From Chlorobiaceae bacterium (GTDB lineage: Bacteria; Bacteroidota; Chlorobiia; Chlorobiales; Chlorobiaceae), in contig JAFGER010000072.1 of assembly GCA_016931495.1 (NCBI GenBank), positions 1-55,289 of the forward strand: a DNA stretch of 55,289 nucleotides. The letters run 5' to 3'. The notes under the pieces are model-generated. The model was not told the origin of the DNA, ran no database searches, and saw only the letters and a list, made by a program, of their open reading frames with translations. The translations under genes were made by a program, and so were the position numbers. This document shows positions 22,583-34,284 of this stretch, in pieces (positions within the stretch are counted from its first letter, which is position 1; every line of letters begins with the position of its first letter).

Positions 22583-24346
22583 TCAAGGCTCGGGCTTTTC
22601 AAGTGATACCGGCAGCTTGCCTTTCGGTATGAATTCGCCCTTGAGCGCCCTGATGATGGCCGCTTCCGAATAGTCGTTCGAGCTGTAGGCGCAGAGCGCG
22701 GTGCCGATGCCGGGGAAGGCGTCGAAAATGTAGGGCGTGCCGAACGAGACGAAGATGACCGGCGCGCCCTTGGGGAGCATGGCCGGGAGGCTGCGCACGA
22801 AGTCGCGTTGCAGATCGGTGAGCTTCGAGGGCATTGAGGATGACCACGCCTGGATGCCGGTGGTCAGGACAACCGCGTCAGCTTTCGAAAGCAGCATCGA
22901 GGCTTTCCGGAAGGTTTCCGCCGTGCTCGCCGGGGTGAGGCGAACGCTGGTGACCTTGTACTCCTTGCCGAGCTTTTCGGCGAAGCTTCGCCCGATCGAC
23001 TCGCCAGGCTGGTCGTTGAGGATGATGTTGAGCACCTCGGCCTTTTCCGGCAGTCGGAGCGGCAGGGCGTTTTCGCGATTTCTGACCAGCGTCAGCGACT
23101 CCTCGGCCAGCCGCTTGGCGATGCGCTCGCCTTCCGGGCTTCCGACCAGCTCGTGCAGCCGGGAGGTATCGACGAGCTTCTGGCGGTCGAGGCCGAGCCA
23201 GTGCTTCAGTTGCAGAATGCGCCGCGCCGATGTTTCGATGCGGCGTTCTGAAATCCGTCCGCTCTCGACGGCGGCGCACACCGCGTCGAAAACCTGCTCC
23301 GGATCTTCGGGAAAGAGCAGGATGTCGTTGCCTGCCTCGACAGCTTTTACGGCGACCTGTCCCGGAGTGAGGCCATTTTCAAGCGCTTTCATGTTCAGCG
23401 CGTCGGTGACGATGAGTCCCTTGAAGTTCAGCTCGTCGCGCAACAGGCCGGTCACGATTGTTCTTGAAAGCGAGGCCGGTTCGAGCGATCCGGTCAGTTT
23501 CGGCACGGCCAGATGGCCCACCATGACGCTCAGCACGCCCTGCGAAATGGCCGCCCGGAAGGGTTGCAGCTCGTAGCGCTCCAGCCTTTTGCGGTCGCCT
23601 TCGAGCACCGGCAGCGCCTTGTGGCTGTCCACGGTGACGTCGCCGTGGCCCGGAAAATGCTTGGCTGTGGCCACCAGCCCGCCGGATTGCATGCCGTCGA
23701 TGAAGGCCGCCGACATCGTGTTGACCAGCGGAATGCGGTCGCCGAAGGAGCGGGTGTTGATGATGGGGTTTGCCGGGTTGATATTCAGATCGACCGTGGG
23801 CGCATAGTTGTGCATGATGCCGACGGCCCGCGCCTCCCTGGCGATGATTTCGCCCATACGGCGGGCAAGTTCGGGGTCTCCGGCAGCCGATACGGCCATG
23901 GCCGCGGAGAACTTCGTCGCGCCATCGAGCCTCATGGCAAGTCCGCGCTCCATGTCGGCGCTCACCAGCAACGGCACGGCGGCAAGGGACTGGAAGTGGT
24001 TGGTCAGCATGGCTGCGCTTTCAACATCGCCCTTGAGGAACATGATGCCGCCGATCTTGCCTTCTGTCGCAAGGCGGGAGACGAGCCGGTATTCGGGATG
24101 GTCGGTGCTGCCGTAACGGCCCTCGACCTTGGCCACGATCATCTGCCCCACCTTTTCGCGGACGGTCATGTTGCGCAGCGTACGCTCGATCCACGGGTCT
24201 CTGTTCGAAAAAACGGACTGGACGGAATAGTTTTTCCGATACCCGGTTTCCGGCGAAGCGGCTCCCTTGGCTATTGCCGGGTGAGGCCAGGCGGCAAAGA
24301 GCGAGAGGAGGAGCAGTGCTATGAACGGTTTGTGGCAAGGTCGCAT
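22583..24346 (-). CDS. Exported glycoside hydrolase family 3 (beta-N-acetylhexosaminidase, NagZ/BglX-like)
   Basis: A 587-residue protein with a signal peptide (about 1-26, hydrophobic IALLLLSLFAAW, cleavage near AIA-KG), so periplasmic or secreted. The GH3 TIM barrel carries the NagZ-type loop KHFPGHGD..V.SH (Lys229 to His242) whose Asp240/His242 dyad acts as general acid/base. The nucleophile is Asp315 in VTDALNM. A second domain (about 400-587) is present, as in two-domain Gram-positive-type NagZ. It probably removes terminal GlcNAc from peptidoglycan fragments or another glycan. It lies upstream of bchZ on the same strand with a 96-bp gap, so co-transcription is possible but functional linkage is not evident. 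Confidence 0.87.
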   Translation of the reverse strand: MRPCHKPFIALLLLSLFAAWPHPAIAKGAASPETGYRKNYSVQSVFSNRDPWIERTLRNMTVREKVGQMIVAKVEGRYGSTDHPEYRLVSRLATEGKIGGIMFLKGDVESAAMLTNHFQSLAAVPLLVSADMERGLAMRLDGATKFSAAMAVSAAGDPELARRMGEIIAREARAVGIMHNYAPTVDLNINPANPIINTRSFGDRIPLVNTMSAAFIDGMQSGGLVATAKHFPGHGDVTVDSHKALPVLEGDRKRLERYELQPFRAAISQGVLSVMVGHLAVPKLTGSLEPASLSRTIVTGLLRDELNFKGLIVTDALNMKALENGLTPGQVAVKAVEAGNDILLFPEDPEQVFDAVCAAVESGRISERRIETSARRILQLKHWLGLDRQKLVDTSRLHELVGSPEGERIAKRLAEESLTLVRNRENALPLRLPEKAEVLNIILNDQPGESIGRSFAEKLGKEYKVTSVRLTPASTAETFRKASMLLSKADAVVLTTGIQAWSSSMPSKLTDLQRDFVRSLPAMLPKGAPVIFVSFGTPYIFDAFPGIGTALCAYSSNDYSEAAIIRALKGEFIPKGKLPVSLEKPEP

Positions 24347-24512
24347 GGCAGGTAAGGGCTTGTGAGCCGCGCCTTGCGGCCGGCTGAAAATTTCGGTGTT
24401 TGACGGGGTAATCTATGAAACATAACGCTGAGGCCGAAATGAATCGGACGGATCGGTCGGATCTGACTGATCAAACCGATCCTGACAAGTCGGGATGGCG
24501 CTCCCAGAGGAA

Positions 24513-24552
24513 AATAAAAAAGGCTGCTCCGGCGAAAAACCGGAGCAGCCTT
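24513..24552 (-). terminator. Rho-independent terminator after gcvPB
   Basis: A 13-bp perfect stem AAGGCTGCTCCGG / CCGGAGCAGCCTT is followed on the minus strand by TTTTTATTTT. It ends the gcvPB transcript 24 bp after the stop codon. Confidence 0.9.
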
Positions 24553-24575
24553 GAAACTTGCTGCAAACCGCCGCT

Positions 24576-26036
24576 TCAGAGCGGGCAGCAGATGTTGAGC
24601 TGGCGCGAGGCCTGCGCTTCGTCGAGCCGCTTGACCGGCGTGGTCTGCGGCGCGGCGAGGATCACCTCCGGCGTGTTTTTAGCCTCTTCGGCGATGGCGA
24701 TCATCGCGTCGGCGAAGGCGTCGAGTGTCTCCTTGGCCTCGGTTTCGGTCGGCTCGATCATGAGCGCCTCGCTGACGATGAGCGGGAAATAGACCGTCGG
24801 TGCGTGGTAGCCGTAGTCGAGCAGCCGCTTGGCGATGTCGAGCGTGCGCACGCCGTGCTCCTTTTTCTGGCGGTCGCCCGACAGGCAGAACTCGTGCATC
24901 ACCGGGCGCGGATACGGCAGCGCGTAGTGCCCGGCGAGCCGCTGGAGCAGGTAGTTGGCGTTGATGATGGCGTTCTCCGAAACGCGGCGAAGCCCGTCCG
25001 CGCCGAGCATCCGTATATACGTGTAAGCGCGAACCAGCACCGAGAAGTTGCCGTAGAAGTTCATCATGCGCCCGATGGTGTCGGGTTTGCCGGAGTTCAG
25101 GCGGTAGCGCGTCTCGCCCGCCTCCTCGTACTTCTCGACCACCGGAACCGGCAGGAACTCCACGAGCCGCTCGCTGACGCCGACCGGGCCGCTGCCGGGA
25201 CCGCCGCCGCCGTGGGGCGCGGAGAAGGTTTTGTGCAGGTTGTAGTGCATCACGTCGAAGCCCATGTCGCCGGGGCGGGTGATGCCGAGCAGCGCGTTCA
25301 TGTTCGCGCCGTCCATGTAGAGCAGGCTGCCGTTGCCGTGCACCAGCTTTTCGATCTCCGGCATCTGCTTCTCGAAAATGCCGACCGTGTTCGGATTGGT
25401 GAGCATCAGCGCGGCCACCTCGCCGTCGAGCTTGGCGCACAGGTCATCCATGTCGGTGCAGCCCGACTCGTCGCACTTGACCGACACGCACTCGTAGCCA
25501 CCAAGCGCCGCCGAAGCCGGGTTGGTGCCGTGGGCCGAATCGACCACGAGCAGCTTGTGGCGCGAGTTACCGAGCTTTTCGTGATACTTTTTTATGAGCA
25601 GAATGCCGGTCAATTCGCCATGCGCGCCCGCCGCCGGTTGCAGCGTCACCGCCGCCATGCCCGCGATCTCCTTGAGCATCTCCGCCAGCTCGTACATGAG
25701 CTGCAACGCGCCCTGCGACGTCGATTCCGGCTGCAACGGATGCATCGACGCGAAGCCCGGCAGGTCGCAGGTGTAGTCGTTGATCTTGGGATTGTACTTC
25801 ATGGTACAGCTCCCGAGCGGGTACATGTTCTTGTCAACGTGGTAGTTCAGGTTCGACAGCCGGATGAAGTGGCGCACCACCTCGCTCTCCGGCATCTCCG
25901 GCAGCTCGGCGGGCGCTTTGCGCAGGAATTTCGACGGCAGCAGTTCATCCGCCGGGCGTTCGTCAATGTCGAGCGGAGAGAGGCAGTAGCCCTTGCGACC
26001 GCTGCGGGAAAGGTCAAAGATCAGTTGTTCTTTCAT
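24576..26036 (-). CDS. gcvPB: Glycine dehydrogenase (decarboxylating), subunit 2
   Basis: A 486-residue P-protein C-terminal half (split GcvP type). It shows [42 protein letters not shown] and the PLP-binding Lys in [16 protein letters not shown]. With GcvPA it decarboxylates glycine and loads the aminomethyl group on the H-protein of the glycine cleavage system. Length and motifs are intact. gcvPA, gcvT and gcvH are not in the window. It is monocistronic, with its own terminator. Confidence 0.95.
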   Translation of the reverse strand: MKEQLIFDLSRSGRKGYCLSPLDIDERPADELLPSKFLRKAPAELPEMPESEVVRHFIRLSNLNYHVDKNMYPLGSCTMKYNPKINDYTCDLPGFASMHPLQPESTSQGALQLMYELAEMLKEIAGMAAVTLQPAAGAHGELTGILLIKKYHEKLGNSRHKLLVVDSAHGTNPASAALGGYECVSVKCDESGCTDMDDLCAKLDGEVAALMLTNPNTVGIFEKQMPEIEKLVHGNGSLLYMDGANMNALLGITRPGDMGFDVMHYNLHKTFSAPHGGGGPGSGPVGVSERLVEFLPVPVVEKYEEAGETRYRLNSGKPDTIGRMMNFYGNFSVLVRAYTYIRMLGADGLRRVSENAIINANYLLQRLAGHYALPYPRPVMHEFCLSGDRQKKEHGVRTLDIAKRLLDYGYHAPTVYFPLIVSEALMIEPTETEAKETLDAFADAMIAIAEEAKNTPEVILAAPQTTPVKRLDEAQASRQLNICCPL

Positions 26037-26218
26037 GGAAAGGCCTTGATTGAGAGGCGTTCAGGTCATTGCCAGCGCAAAGCGCCGCAACCTGCATGGA
26101 TTAACGATGTTCCCGGCCGATTCGCTCAGTCCGGAAGATACGCAATATACGCATTTTGGGGCGCGTGTAAAGAGGGGGGAGATGGCATAGTTACTGGTCA
26201 TGGTCTCTCTGGTAAGCC

Positions 26219-26938
26219 TCACCCCCGCCCAAACACCAGCACCAACCCCGTGCCGGGTACACTCTTCAACGCTGTTCCGCTGAAATCCGAAAAGATACCT
26301 TCGCACCGGAGTCCAACCGCCTCGTGTAGCGAGAGGTAGCGATCCACTCCAACAGGATAGAGCGTCACCGACTCGTCGAACAGCAGCGACGATTCATCCT
26401 GAAGCGAGAAGGTGAACTGAAGCGACTCAGGCGTTATCAACGAATAGCGGCGGTGGAATGTGGCTTTTGAGCTGTTGGCTTCGATGGTGCGCACCGGGAA
26501 ATCGTATTCAGTCAATCCCGAAAAGGAATCCCAGTTCATGACCTGCATGATCCAGTAACCGCCCGGTTTGAGCAGCTTGTGGATGTTCGAGATGAACGTC
26601 GCAAGTTCATCTGAGGGCAGGTGGGCCATGACGTTGCCGATTGACCAGATGCAGTCGAATTGTCCGCCAAGCTCATCGACGCGTCGCATGTCGAGGCAGC
26701 GGAATTCAGCTTCGGGATAGCGGCGTTGCGCTTCGGTGATCATCGCCTCGTCGAGGTCGATGCCGAGTGGCTTGAAACCATCAGCCGCAAAGCGTCCGCA
26801 GTAGTGCCCCGGCCCGCATCCTACATCGAGCAGCGCATTGCCGGGGTTGTCGGCGTAGCCCTTCAGAAAGCGATACACCTCCGCCCTGAACGGAAAGACC
26901 CGCTCGTAGTATGCCGAGAATTTTGAATAGAATGACAT
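26219..26938 (-). CDS. Class I SAM-dependent methyltransferase
   Basis: A ~239-residue methyltransferase. Motif I is LLDVGCGPGHYCGRFA, followed by GIDLDEAMI (acidic residue for the ribose hydroxyls), FDCIWSIGNVMAHLP and LKPGGYWIMQVMNWDS. The C-terminal half is beta-rich, as in the Methyltransf_25-type small-molecule enzymes. The start is ATG 26938; a TTG two codons earlier is less likely. The substrate is unknown. It follows another methyltransferase gene by 32 bp on the same strand. Confidence 0.75.
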   Translation of the reverse strand: MSFYSKFSAYYERVFPFRAEVYRFLKGYADNPGNALLDVGCGPGHYCGRFAADGFKPLGIDLDEAMITEAQRRYPEAEFRCLDMRRVDELGGQFDCIWSIGNVMAHLPSDELATFISNIHKLLKPGGYWIMQVMNWDSFSGLTEYDFPVRTIEANSSKATFHRRYSLITPESLQFTFSLQDESSLLFDESVTLYPVGVDRYLSLHEAVGLRCEGIFSDFSGTALKSVPGTGLVLVFGRG

Positions 26939-26970
26939 GGGCAAGATCGCTGGGGCCCCAGATAGTGGCT

Positions 26971-27615
26971 TTAGCGGTTGATGTTCTTGCCCTGGATAAG
27001 CCGGATCGCTTTTTCAAGGCGTTTTCCAAGCGGTAGCAGGTGATGGAGGCCCTCTTTTTTCGATGCGGCATACAGTTCCAGAATTCCTTGCAGTGAGGCA
27101 ATGTTTCTTTCCTGGTCGCTGCAAAGGAACAGGGCGTGAACGGTTGAGTGATGCGGTAACTCATAGACGTAGGCGTAATACCGCTTGAACATGGTTGCCC
27201 ATTCGGCTGGTGTCTTGATCGTGCAGTGCGCATTCTCGCCGTTCGGAAGAATCCGCGTGGCTTTGGCCAGATGGGGGATGATAATGGCGTTGGTCGAGAG
27301 CTTCCTGAAATCGCGCATCACACCGTCCAGTTCCGCCTCAGGCACATGCTCAAGCACGTCGGTATTGACCACGATGTCAAAGGTTTTGTTGGGCAGCACG
27401 TCGATGCCGGGAATGGCCGGATCGTAACGGCTGCAGGTAAATCCCGGATTTTCGCTCAACTGATTGGCTAGCCCTCCTTTGCCGCATCCGAAATCGATGG
27501 CGTCGTGAAGGCCCAGCATATACATGATCGTTGCGAGGTAAAAATGGTGAGCATTGCCACCCTGGCCGTAACCGGGATGGTTGCGGTGAATTTCTTTGTA
27601 CTGGTCGATTTGCAT
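26971..27615 (-). CDS. Class I SAM-dependent methyltransferase-like protein
   Basis: A 214-residue protein. Motif I is DAIDFGCGKGGLANQL; a YDPAIPGIDV segment and FDIVVNTDVLEHVPEAEL (motif IV region, as in Methyltransf_11/23) follow. A His-rich, aromatic middle (YAYVYELPHHSTVHAL) and a helical C-terminus are unusual. It resembles methyltransferases found in surface-polysaccharide loci, but nothing here confirms a substrate. It starts 33 bp downstream of the rnc stop and could be read from the fab-rnc transcript. Confidence 0.7.
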   Translation of the reverse strand: MQIDQYKEIHRNHPGYGQGGNAHHFYLATIMYMLGLHDAIDFGCGKGGLANQLSENPGFTCSRYDPAIPGIDVLPNKTFDIVVNTDVLEHVPEAELDGVMRDFRKLSTNAIIIPHLAKATRILPNGENAHCTIKTPAEWATMFKRYYAYVYELPHHSTVHALFLCSDQERNIASLQGILELYAASKKEGLHHLLPLGKRLEKAIRLIQGKNINR

Positions 27616-27648
27616 TGTTTTCGGATTACCTGTTGGGATTGGAGTATT

Positions 27649-28461
27649 CTAAAGGGCCAGTTCCTGAGCATCTAGCCGCTTCATAGCCTCTCTGGCGGCG
27701 AGCTGTTCAGCATCCTTTTTCCTTGGCGCGGTGCCTTTGCCGAGCGGTATGCCGTTGCAGGAGACCTCGACGGTGAAGCTCTTTTCGTGCTCTGCGCCCT
27801 CTTCGGCGATGACCGTGTAGAGCGGCGGGGAGAGCTGGAGGGATTGGGTGTACTCGATCAGGCGGCTTTTGTGGTTGAACTCCGCTTCGACGATCATGTG
27901 CAGATCGACTTTCGAGATGACGTGGTTCATGATGAAGCGTTCAGCTCCGGCAAGGCCCTGGTCGAGGTAGATCGCGCCGATGAGCGCCTCGAAGGCGTCG
28001 GCGAGCGCCGAGTCGTTCGTGCGGATTTTCTGCTTGTTGGCCGATTCGCCGATGATGAGATGGTCGCCGAGCTGAAGCTCGCGCGCAAAGGCTGCAAGCG
28101 ATTTGCGGTTGACGATCTTGGCGCGGTTGCTGGAGAGGTGCCCCTCGTCGCTTGCCGGATAAAGCTTGAAGAGGTGTTCGGAGATCAGGAGGTCGAGCAC
28201 CGCGTCGCCGAGGAACTCAAGGCGCTGGTTCGATTCGGGCCGGTCGTCTTCGGCCTGGTGGTCGTGCAAAACGGAGCGATGGGTCAGGGCGGTGCGGTAG
28301 ATCAGCCGGCGGCAGGCCCGGCCGGTGAGACGCTCAAGATGGCTGAGTGTCGCAGGATCGAGGTCGGGGCTTGTGGCGCCCGTTGAGCCTCCAAAGGGTT
28401 CATCGGACGCCTCTGAACGAAGGAGCGGCAGTGACATCAGTTTTTGCCACAGGTTCGCCAT
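27649..28461 (-). CDS. rnc: Ribonuclease III
   Basis: A 270-residue RNase III. The catalytic signature QRLEFLGDAVLD and the second metal-ligand region DAFEALIGAIYLDQG are intact. A C-terminal double-stranded RNA-binding domain spans about 195-265 (GKGTAPRKKDAEQLAAREA). It has a ~40-residue N-terminal extension relative to E. coli. It processes rRNA precursors and other double-stranded RNA. It lies directly downstream of fabF, a common acpP-fabF-rnc order. Confidence 0.95.
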   Translation of the reverse strand: MANLWQKLMSLPLLRSEASDEPFGGSTGATSPDLDPATLSHLERLTGRACRRLIYRTALTHRSVLHDHQAEDDRPESNQRLEFLGDAVLDLLISEHLFKLYPASDEGHLSSNRAKIVNRKSLAAFARELQLGDHLIIGESANKQKIRTNDSALADAFEALIGAIYLDQGLAGAERFIMNHVISKVDLHMIVEAEFNHKSRLIEYTQSLQLSPPLYTVIAEEGAEHEKSFTVEVSCNGIPLGKGTAPRKKDAEQLAAREAMKRLDAQELAL

Positions 28462-28478
28462 CGTCGAGCCATTTGCGG

Positions 28479-29732
<1,254 letters not shown>

Positions 29733-29751
29733 CTGTTCAGATTTTACGTTA

Positions 29752-29778
29752 TTCAGGCAGGGATATGCCCTGCCTGAA
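29752..29778 (-). other. Intercistronic hairpin between acpP and fabF
   Basis: A perfect 11-bp inverted repeat TTCAGGCAGGG / CCCTGCCTGAA encloses a 5-nt loop. It lacks a T-run on the minus strand. Likely roles are partial termination or protection of the upstream acpP mRNA, which is usually needed in excess. Confidence 0.6.
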
Positions 29779-29794
29779 AAGAATGCCGCTGTTC

Positions 29795-30034
29795 TTACTT
29801 CTTGTTGACGATGTAGTCAATCGCCTGCTGCACGGTACCGATCTTCTCGGCATCTTCGTCAGGGATCTGCACGCCGAACTCGTTCTCGAGCTCCATGATC
29901 AGCTCGACCGTATCGAGTGAATCTGCGCCGAGATCGTCGGCAAACTTGGATTCAGGGGTGATCTGGTCTTTGTTGACACCCATTTTGCTGACGATGATAT
30001 CGTACACTTTATCTTTGATTTCGGCTGCGCTCAT
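29795..30034 (-). CDS. acpP: Acyl carrier protein
   Basis: A 79-residue acidic ACP. The 4'-phosphopantetheine attachment Ser lies in [18 protein letters not shown]. It carries growing acyl chains for the Fab enzymes and PlsX. It lies between fabG and fabF as in the conserved cluster. The 160-bp gap upstream leaves room for its own promoter. Confidence 0.97.
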   Translation of the reverse strand: MSAAEIKDKVYDIIVSKMGVNKDQITPESKFADDLGADSLDTVELIMELENEFGVQIPDEDAEKIGTVQQAIDYIVNKK

Positions 30035-30197
30035 GGCATTGTTCTCCGGGTTATTGGTTGGTATCGATTACAAAAAAGGACGTTCGTTAATATAAAAAGA
30101 AAAAGAAACCGGGCAAACTGGTGCTCCGGCGGTGTCAGCGGCGACTCACAGGCTTTTTGGATTTGCCGTCAAGTTGTCTTCTGACTGCTGGTTACGG

Positions 30198-30941
30198 TTA
30201 CATGTACATGCCGCCGTTGACGCTCAGCACCTGGCCCGTGATGTAGGCGGACTGGTCGCTGGCAAGGAAGCTCACCGCATCGGCCACGTGCTGCGGGGTG
30301 CCGAACACGCCCAGCGGAATGGCATCGAGCATCTTCTGCTGCACCTCTTCGGAGAGGGCGTCGGTCATCTTCGAAGAGATGAAGCCGGGGGCGATGGCGT
30401 TGACCCTGACGTTGCGCGAGGCCAGCTCTTTGGCGACCGATTTGGTGAAGGCGATGACGCCGCCTTTCGAGGCCGCGTAGTTGGCCTGTCCTGCGTTGCC
30501 TGTGAGGCCGATGATCGAGGCGATGTTGATGATCGAGCCGGAACGCTGTTTCATCATGGTGCGCGTGGCGGCCTTGGTGCAGTTGAAGACACCTTTGAGG
30601 TTCACCGTCAAGACGGCGTCCCAGTCCTCTTCGCTCATGCGCATCAGCAAGCCGTCGCGGGTGATGCCGGCGTTGTTGACCAGAATGTCGATGCGTCCGT
30701 TCTCGCTGGCGATGTCGTTGAAGACCTGCTGGCAGGCATCGCCGCTGGTGACGTCAAGCTCCTTGCAGGTGACCTTCGCGCCAAGCTGCTTGAGCGCCTC
30801 TTCGGTTTCCGACAGCCACTCCGCCCTGACGTCGCCGATGACAAGATCAGCGCCTTTGGCGGCCAGATCGAGGGCGATTGCCTGGCCGATTCCGCGCGCC
30901 GCGCCGGTGACGATGGCGGTTTTTCCTTGAAACATGGTCAT
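30198..30941 (-). CDS. fabG: 3-oxoacyl-ACP reductase
   Basis: A 247-residue short-chain dehydrogenase. It has the NADPH-binding [25 protein letters not shown], and the catalytic Ser-Tyr-Lys set ([16 protein letters not shown]). It reduces beta-ketoacyl-ACP. It is in the fabD-fabG-acpP order. Confidence 0.96.
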   Translation of the reverse strand: MTMFQGKTAIVTGAARGIGQAIALDLAAKGADLVIGDVRAEWLSETEEALKQLGAKVTCKELDVTSGDACQQVFNDIASENGRIDILVNNAGITRDGLLMRMSEEDWDAVLTVNLKGVFNCTKAATRTMMKQRSGSIINIASIIGLTGNAGQANYAASKGGVIAFTKSVAKELASRNVRVNAIAPGFISSKMTDALSEEVQQKMLDAIPLGVFGTPQHVADAVSFLASDQSAYITGQVLSVNGGMYM

Positions 30942-30964
30942 GATGCTATCCTTTCGATTTGCTG

Positions 30965-31882
30965 TTAGGCAGGGTTGCGCATGGCTTCCACCTGGTCGGC
31001 GGTGTCGGCTCCTGCGCAGACGGCTGCTTTGCTGATTCTCTTGATGAGGCCCTGAAGCACTTTCTGCGGGCCGACTTCGACAAATTCGGTGACGCCCGCG
31101 TCCACCATCGCCTGCACCGACTGGCTCCAGAGCACGGAGCTGGTGAGCTGGCTGATGAGGTTTGCGCGGATTTCCGATGCCGAGGTGAGGGGCTTTGCCA
31201 CCACGTTCATGCAGACCGGAATCTCCGCGTCGCTGATCGCGATGGTGTCGAGCGTTTCGGCAAGCTCCTTTTCAGCAGGCTTCATCAACGGCGAGTGGAA
31301 CGCGCCCGAGACGACCAGCTCCTTGGCCATGCGCGCGCCTTTCGACGGAGCGAGTTCCACCGCTTTGCGCACCGCATCCACGTCGCCGGAGATGACGATC
31401 TGGCCGGGTGAGTTGAAGTTCGCCGCCTGCACGATGCCGCAAGCTCCTGCTTCCTGCAAGAGCGCGTCGAGCGCTTCGTCAGCCATGCCGATGATGGCGG
31501 CCATGGTGCCGGGGTTCTGCTGGCCGGCGTTCTGCATCAGTTCGCCGCGTTTGGCCACCAGCCTGACAGCATCCTCGAAAGAGATCACGCCGGCAAAACA
31601 GAGCGCCGTGTACTCGCCGAGGCTGTGTCCAGCGGCCATCGAGACGCCTTCGCGTCCGAGCAGCGTGGCCGCCGCGTAGCTGTGCAGGAAGATGGCGAGC
31701 TGGGTGTAGCGGGTCTGCTTCAGCTCCTCCTCGCTGCCGTTGAACATGACGTTGGTGATCGAAAAGCCGAGAATCGAGTCGGCCCGATCCATCAGCTCTT
31801 TCGCCTCAGGGAAGCGTTCGTATAGATCGCGCCCCATACCGCAGTACTGGGAGCCCTGTCCGGGGAAAACAAATGCTTTCAT
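30965..31882 (-). CDS. fabD: Malonyl-CoA:ACP transacylase
   Basis: A 305-residue FabD. It starts [13 protein letters not shown] and has the nucleophile Ser in [10 protein letters not shown] and the catalytic His in [11 protein letters not shown]. It loads malonate onto ACP. It lies 23 bp upstream of fabG and is co-transcribed. Confidence 0.96.
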   Translation of the reverse strand: MKAFVFPGQGSQYCGMGRDLYERFPEAKELMDRADSILGFSITNVMFNGSEEELKQTRYTQLAIFLHSYAAATLLGREGVSMAAGHSLGEYTALCFAGVISFEDAVRLVAKRGELMQNAGQQNPGTMAAIIGMADEALDALLQEAGACGIVQAANFNSPGQIVISGDVDAVRKAVELAPSKGARMAKELVVSGAFHSPLMKPAEKELAETLDTIAISDAEIPVCMNVVAKPLTSASEIRANLISQLTSSVLWSQSVQAMVDAGVTEFVEVGPQKVLQGLIKRISKAAVCAGADTADQVEAMRNPA

Positions 31883-31912
31883 AGCCTGTGTGTCGAAAAT
31901 GAGTGGTTGGGC

Positions 31913-32902
31913 TTACTGCCAGCGGACATAAATGCCGCCCCAGGTGTAGCCTGCTCCGAAGCTGACCAGCACGAGGTTCGAGCCGGAGTGAAGCTTGCCC
32001 TGCTCGTCGAGTTCCGCAAGGCAGATCGGCACCGTACCGGCGGTCGTGTTGCCGTAGTTCTGGATGTTCATCATCACCTTCTCTTCTGGCAGGCCCATGC
32101 GCTCGGCGGTGGCGTTAATGATGCGCTGGTTGGCCTGGTGCGGTACGAGCCAGTCGATAGTGTCGGAGGTGAGCCCGTTGCGCTGCATGATCTCTTCGGC
32201 CACGTCGGCCATTGCCGTGACGGCGGCCTTGAAGACCTGCCGGCCATCCTGCCGGATGAAGTGCATGCGCTGATCGACGGTTTCGTGCGAGGCCGGATGA
32301 AGGCTGCCGCCGCCGGGCATCAGGAGATGGTTCGGGCCGTTCAGGCCATCCGAATAGAGCCTCGCGTCGAGCACGCCGTAGCCCTCTTCGCGCGCCGCTT
32401 CGAGGAGCACGCCGCCAGCGCCGTCACCGAAGAGGATGGCCGTCGTCCGGTCTTCGTAATCGAGGATGGAGGACATCTTGTCCGCCCCGATGACCATCAC
32501 CTTCTTGCAGTTGCCCGATTCGATGAACTGGGCGCCTGTATTCAGCGCGTAAACGAAGCCGGAGCAGGCGCCGGAAAGGTCGAAGCCCCAGGCATTTTTC
32601 GCCCCGATATTACCCTGCACCAGGCATGCTGTTGCGGGGAAAATCATGTCGGGCGTCATGGTGGCCACGATGATGAGGTCGATCTCGCCGGCTGAAATGC
32701 CCCGTTTTTCAAGAAGGCTTTTGGCTACTTCGGTCGCCATGTACGAGGTCGCCTTTTTCGGATCGCGGAGAATTCTGCGCTCGCTGATGCCGGTGCGGGT
32801 TCTGATCCACTCGTCGTTGGTGTCGAGAATGCGCTCGAAATCCTTGTTGGACATTACCTCTTCGGGCAGGTACTTGGCGGTCGTCGTGATAGCTGCTTTC
32901 AT
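31913..32902 (-). CDS. fabH: 3-oxoacyl-ACP synthase III
   Basis: A 329-residue KAS III. The catalytic Cys is in [13 protein letters not shown], His in [11 protein letters not shown] and Asn in [10 protein letters not shown]. It starts fatty-acid synthesis by condensing an acyl-CoA primer with malonyl-ACP. It lies between plsX and fabD. Confidence 0.96.
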   Translation of the reverse strand: MKAAITTTAKYLPEEVMSNKDFERILDTNDEWIRTRTGISERRILRDPKKATSYMATEVAKSLLEKRGISAGEIDLIIVATMTPDMIFPATACLVQGNIGAKNAWGFDLSGACSGFVYALNTGAQFIESGNCKKVMVIGADKMSSILDYEDRTTAILFGDGAGGVLLEAAREEGYGVLDARLYSDGLNGPNHLLMPGGGSLHPASHETVDQRMHFIRQDGRQVFKAAVTAMADVAEEIMQRNGLTSDTIDWLVPHQANQRIINATAERMGLPEEKVMMNIQNYGNTTAGTVPICLAELDEQGKLHSGSNLVLVSFGAGYTWGGIYVRWQ

Positions 32903-33017
32903 AGTGCGGTTTCTCTTGATAAGCGAACGGGAAAAGCGAAATTGAATCGGTGCCGGTTCCTTCGGCCAGAAGCAAGGTGCAGGGGATTGGCGTTCCGGAG
33001 CATCACGGCCAGAGCGG

Positions 33018-34037
33018 TCAGGAAAGCATTGCTGCGATGCGCTCGTTGACGCGCTGCTCGATCATGTGCTCGGCCATGTAGATCATGTTCTTGATGGCGC
33101 GTGACGACGAGCGTCCGTGGCCGACAATCGAGATGCCATCGACGCCGAGGAACGGCACGCCGCCGAACTTCTCCACATCGAACGGCTCGAAAATCTCTTT
33201 GAAGGCCTTGCCTGCCAGCGCGGCAGCCGCCTGGTCGAGCTGACCGGACACGACGAGCTTTTCGAGCGCCGGCTTGTAGAGCGCGCCGAGGAAGTGCGGA
33301 ATGCTTTCGCCGAACTTGAGAATGGTGTTGCCGACAAGCCCGTCGCAGACGACGATGGTGGCTTTTCCGGCAAGAATGTCGTGGCCTTCGACGTTTCCGA
33401 TGAAATTGATCTTGTTTTCGCCGGCGGCCTCTTTGAGCAGGTTCCAGGTCTGCTTGAGGTACTCGGGGCCCTTGCCCTCCTCTTCGCCGATGTTGAGCAG
33501 GCCGACCGTCGGATTGTCGATCGAGGCCGCGTAGCGCTGGTAGATCGTGAGCATCTCGGCGAACTGCACCAGGTTTTCAGGCTTGCAGTCAACATTCGCG
33601 CCGACATCGACGATGTTGGTCAGGCCTTCACCAAGCCTCGGGAAGTAGGCGTAGATGGTGGGGCGCAGCACGCCGGGCAGCCTGCCCAGCACGAACAGAG
33701 AAGCCGCCATCATCGCGCCGGTGTTTCCGGCGCTCACGAAAGCGTCGGCCTCTTTGGCTTTGCAGAGCTTCAGGCCTTTCACAAGGGACGACTCCTGCTT
33801 GGACTTGACAGCGATGGCAGGAACATCCTCCATGGTGATGACCTCGGGAGCATGCACGAAGCGCAGGTTCAGCGATCCGAGGTCATGCTGCTGCAGAAGC
33901 GGGGTGACTTTGTCCTCCTGACCGATCAGCAGGAGTTCGAACCGGTTCGCGCTTTCACGGAGAGCCTCAACGGCGCCCTCGACGACGCAGGCCGGCGCAT
34001 TGTCGCCACCCATGGCATCCACGACAATGGTCAACAT
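33018..34037 (-). CDS. plsX: Phosphate acyltransferase
   Basis: A 339-residue PlsX. It begins [14 protein letters not shown], the family hallmark, and has [13 protein letters not shown] and [14 protein letters not shown]. It makes acyl-phosphate from acyl-ACP for glycerolipid synthesis by PlsY. It follows rpmF by 30 bp. Confidence 0.96.
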   Translation of the reverse strand: MLTIVVDAMGGDNAPACVVEGAVEALRESANRFELLLIGQEDKVTPLLQQHDLGSLNLRFVHAPEVITMEDVPAIAVKSKQESSLVKGLKLCKAKEADAFVSAGNTGAMMAASLFVLGRLPGVLRPTIYAYFPRLGEGLTNIVDVGANVDCKPENLVQFAEMLTIYQRYAASIDNPTVGLLNIGEEEGKGPEYLKQTWNLLKEAAGENKINFIGNVEGHDILAGKATIVVCDGLVGNTILKFGESIPHFLGALYKPALEKLVVSGQLDQAAAALAGKAFKEIFEPFDVEKFGGVPFLGVDGISIVGHGRSSSRAIKNMIYMAEHMIEQRVNERIAAMLS

Positions 34038-34067
34038 GGCGGTGCTGTCTGGTTTACTTGATACTGC

Positions 34068-34259
34068 TTAAGCGACAACGACCTTGCCGGTGACCTGACG
34101 GCCCTTGTAGTGGCCGCAGTGACGGCAGGCGCGATGCGGAAGGGTCGGTTCGCCGCAGTTCGGGCAAACGACGGTGACCGCCGCTTTGGTGCGGGCGTTG
34201 AACTGTGCTCTCCTCTTGTCCCTTCTGGACTTGGACATCTTGGCTTTCGGGTTGGCCAT
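34068..34259 (-). CDS. rpmF: 50S ribosomal protein L32 (bL32)
   Basis: A 63-residue basic bL32. It begins [20 protein letters not shown] and has a four-Cys zinc ribbon ([18 protein letters not shown]). The yceD-rpmF-plsX order is widely conserved. The retained zinc ligands identify it as the C+ form. Confidence 0.96.
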   Translation of the reverse strand: MANPKAKMSKSRRDKRRAQFNARTKAAVTVVCPNCGEPTLPHRACRHCGHYKGRQVTGKVVVA

Positions 34260-34284
34260 AATCTGTTCAGTTTAGAATCAACGG

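Noticed and set aside
24430-24490. Short GGATCGGTCGGATC-type repeats upstream of the gcvPB terminator
   Set aside because: Imperfect and very short, with no clear unit or function. Not listed as a feature.
24558-26339. A 593-codon plus-strand open frame opposite gcvPB
   Set aside because: Shadow frame. gcvPB carries the PLP motif and a matching terminator.
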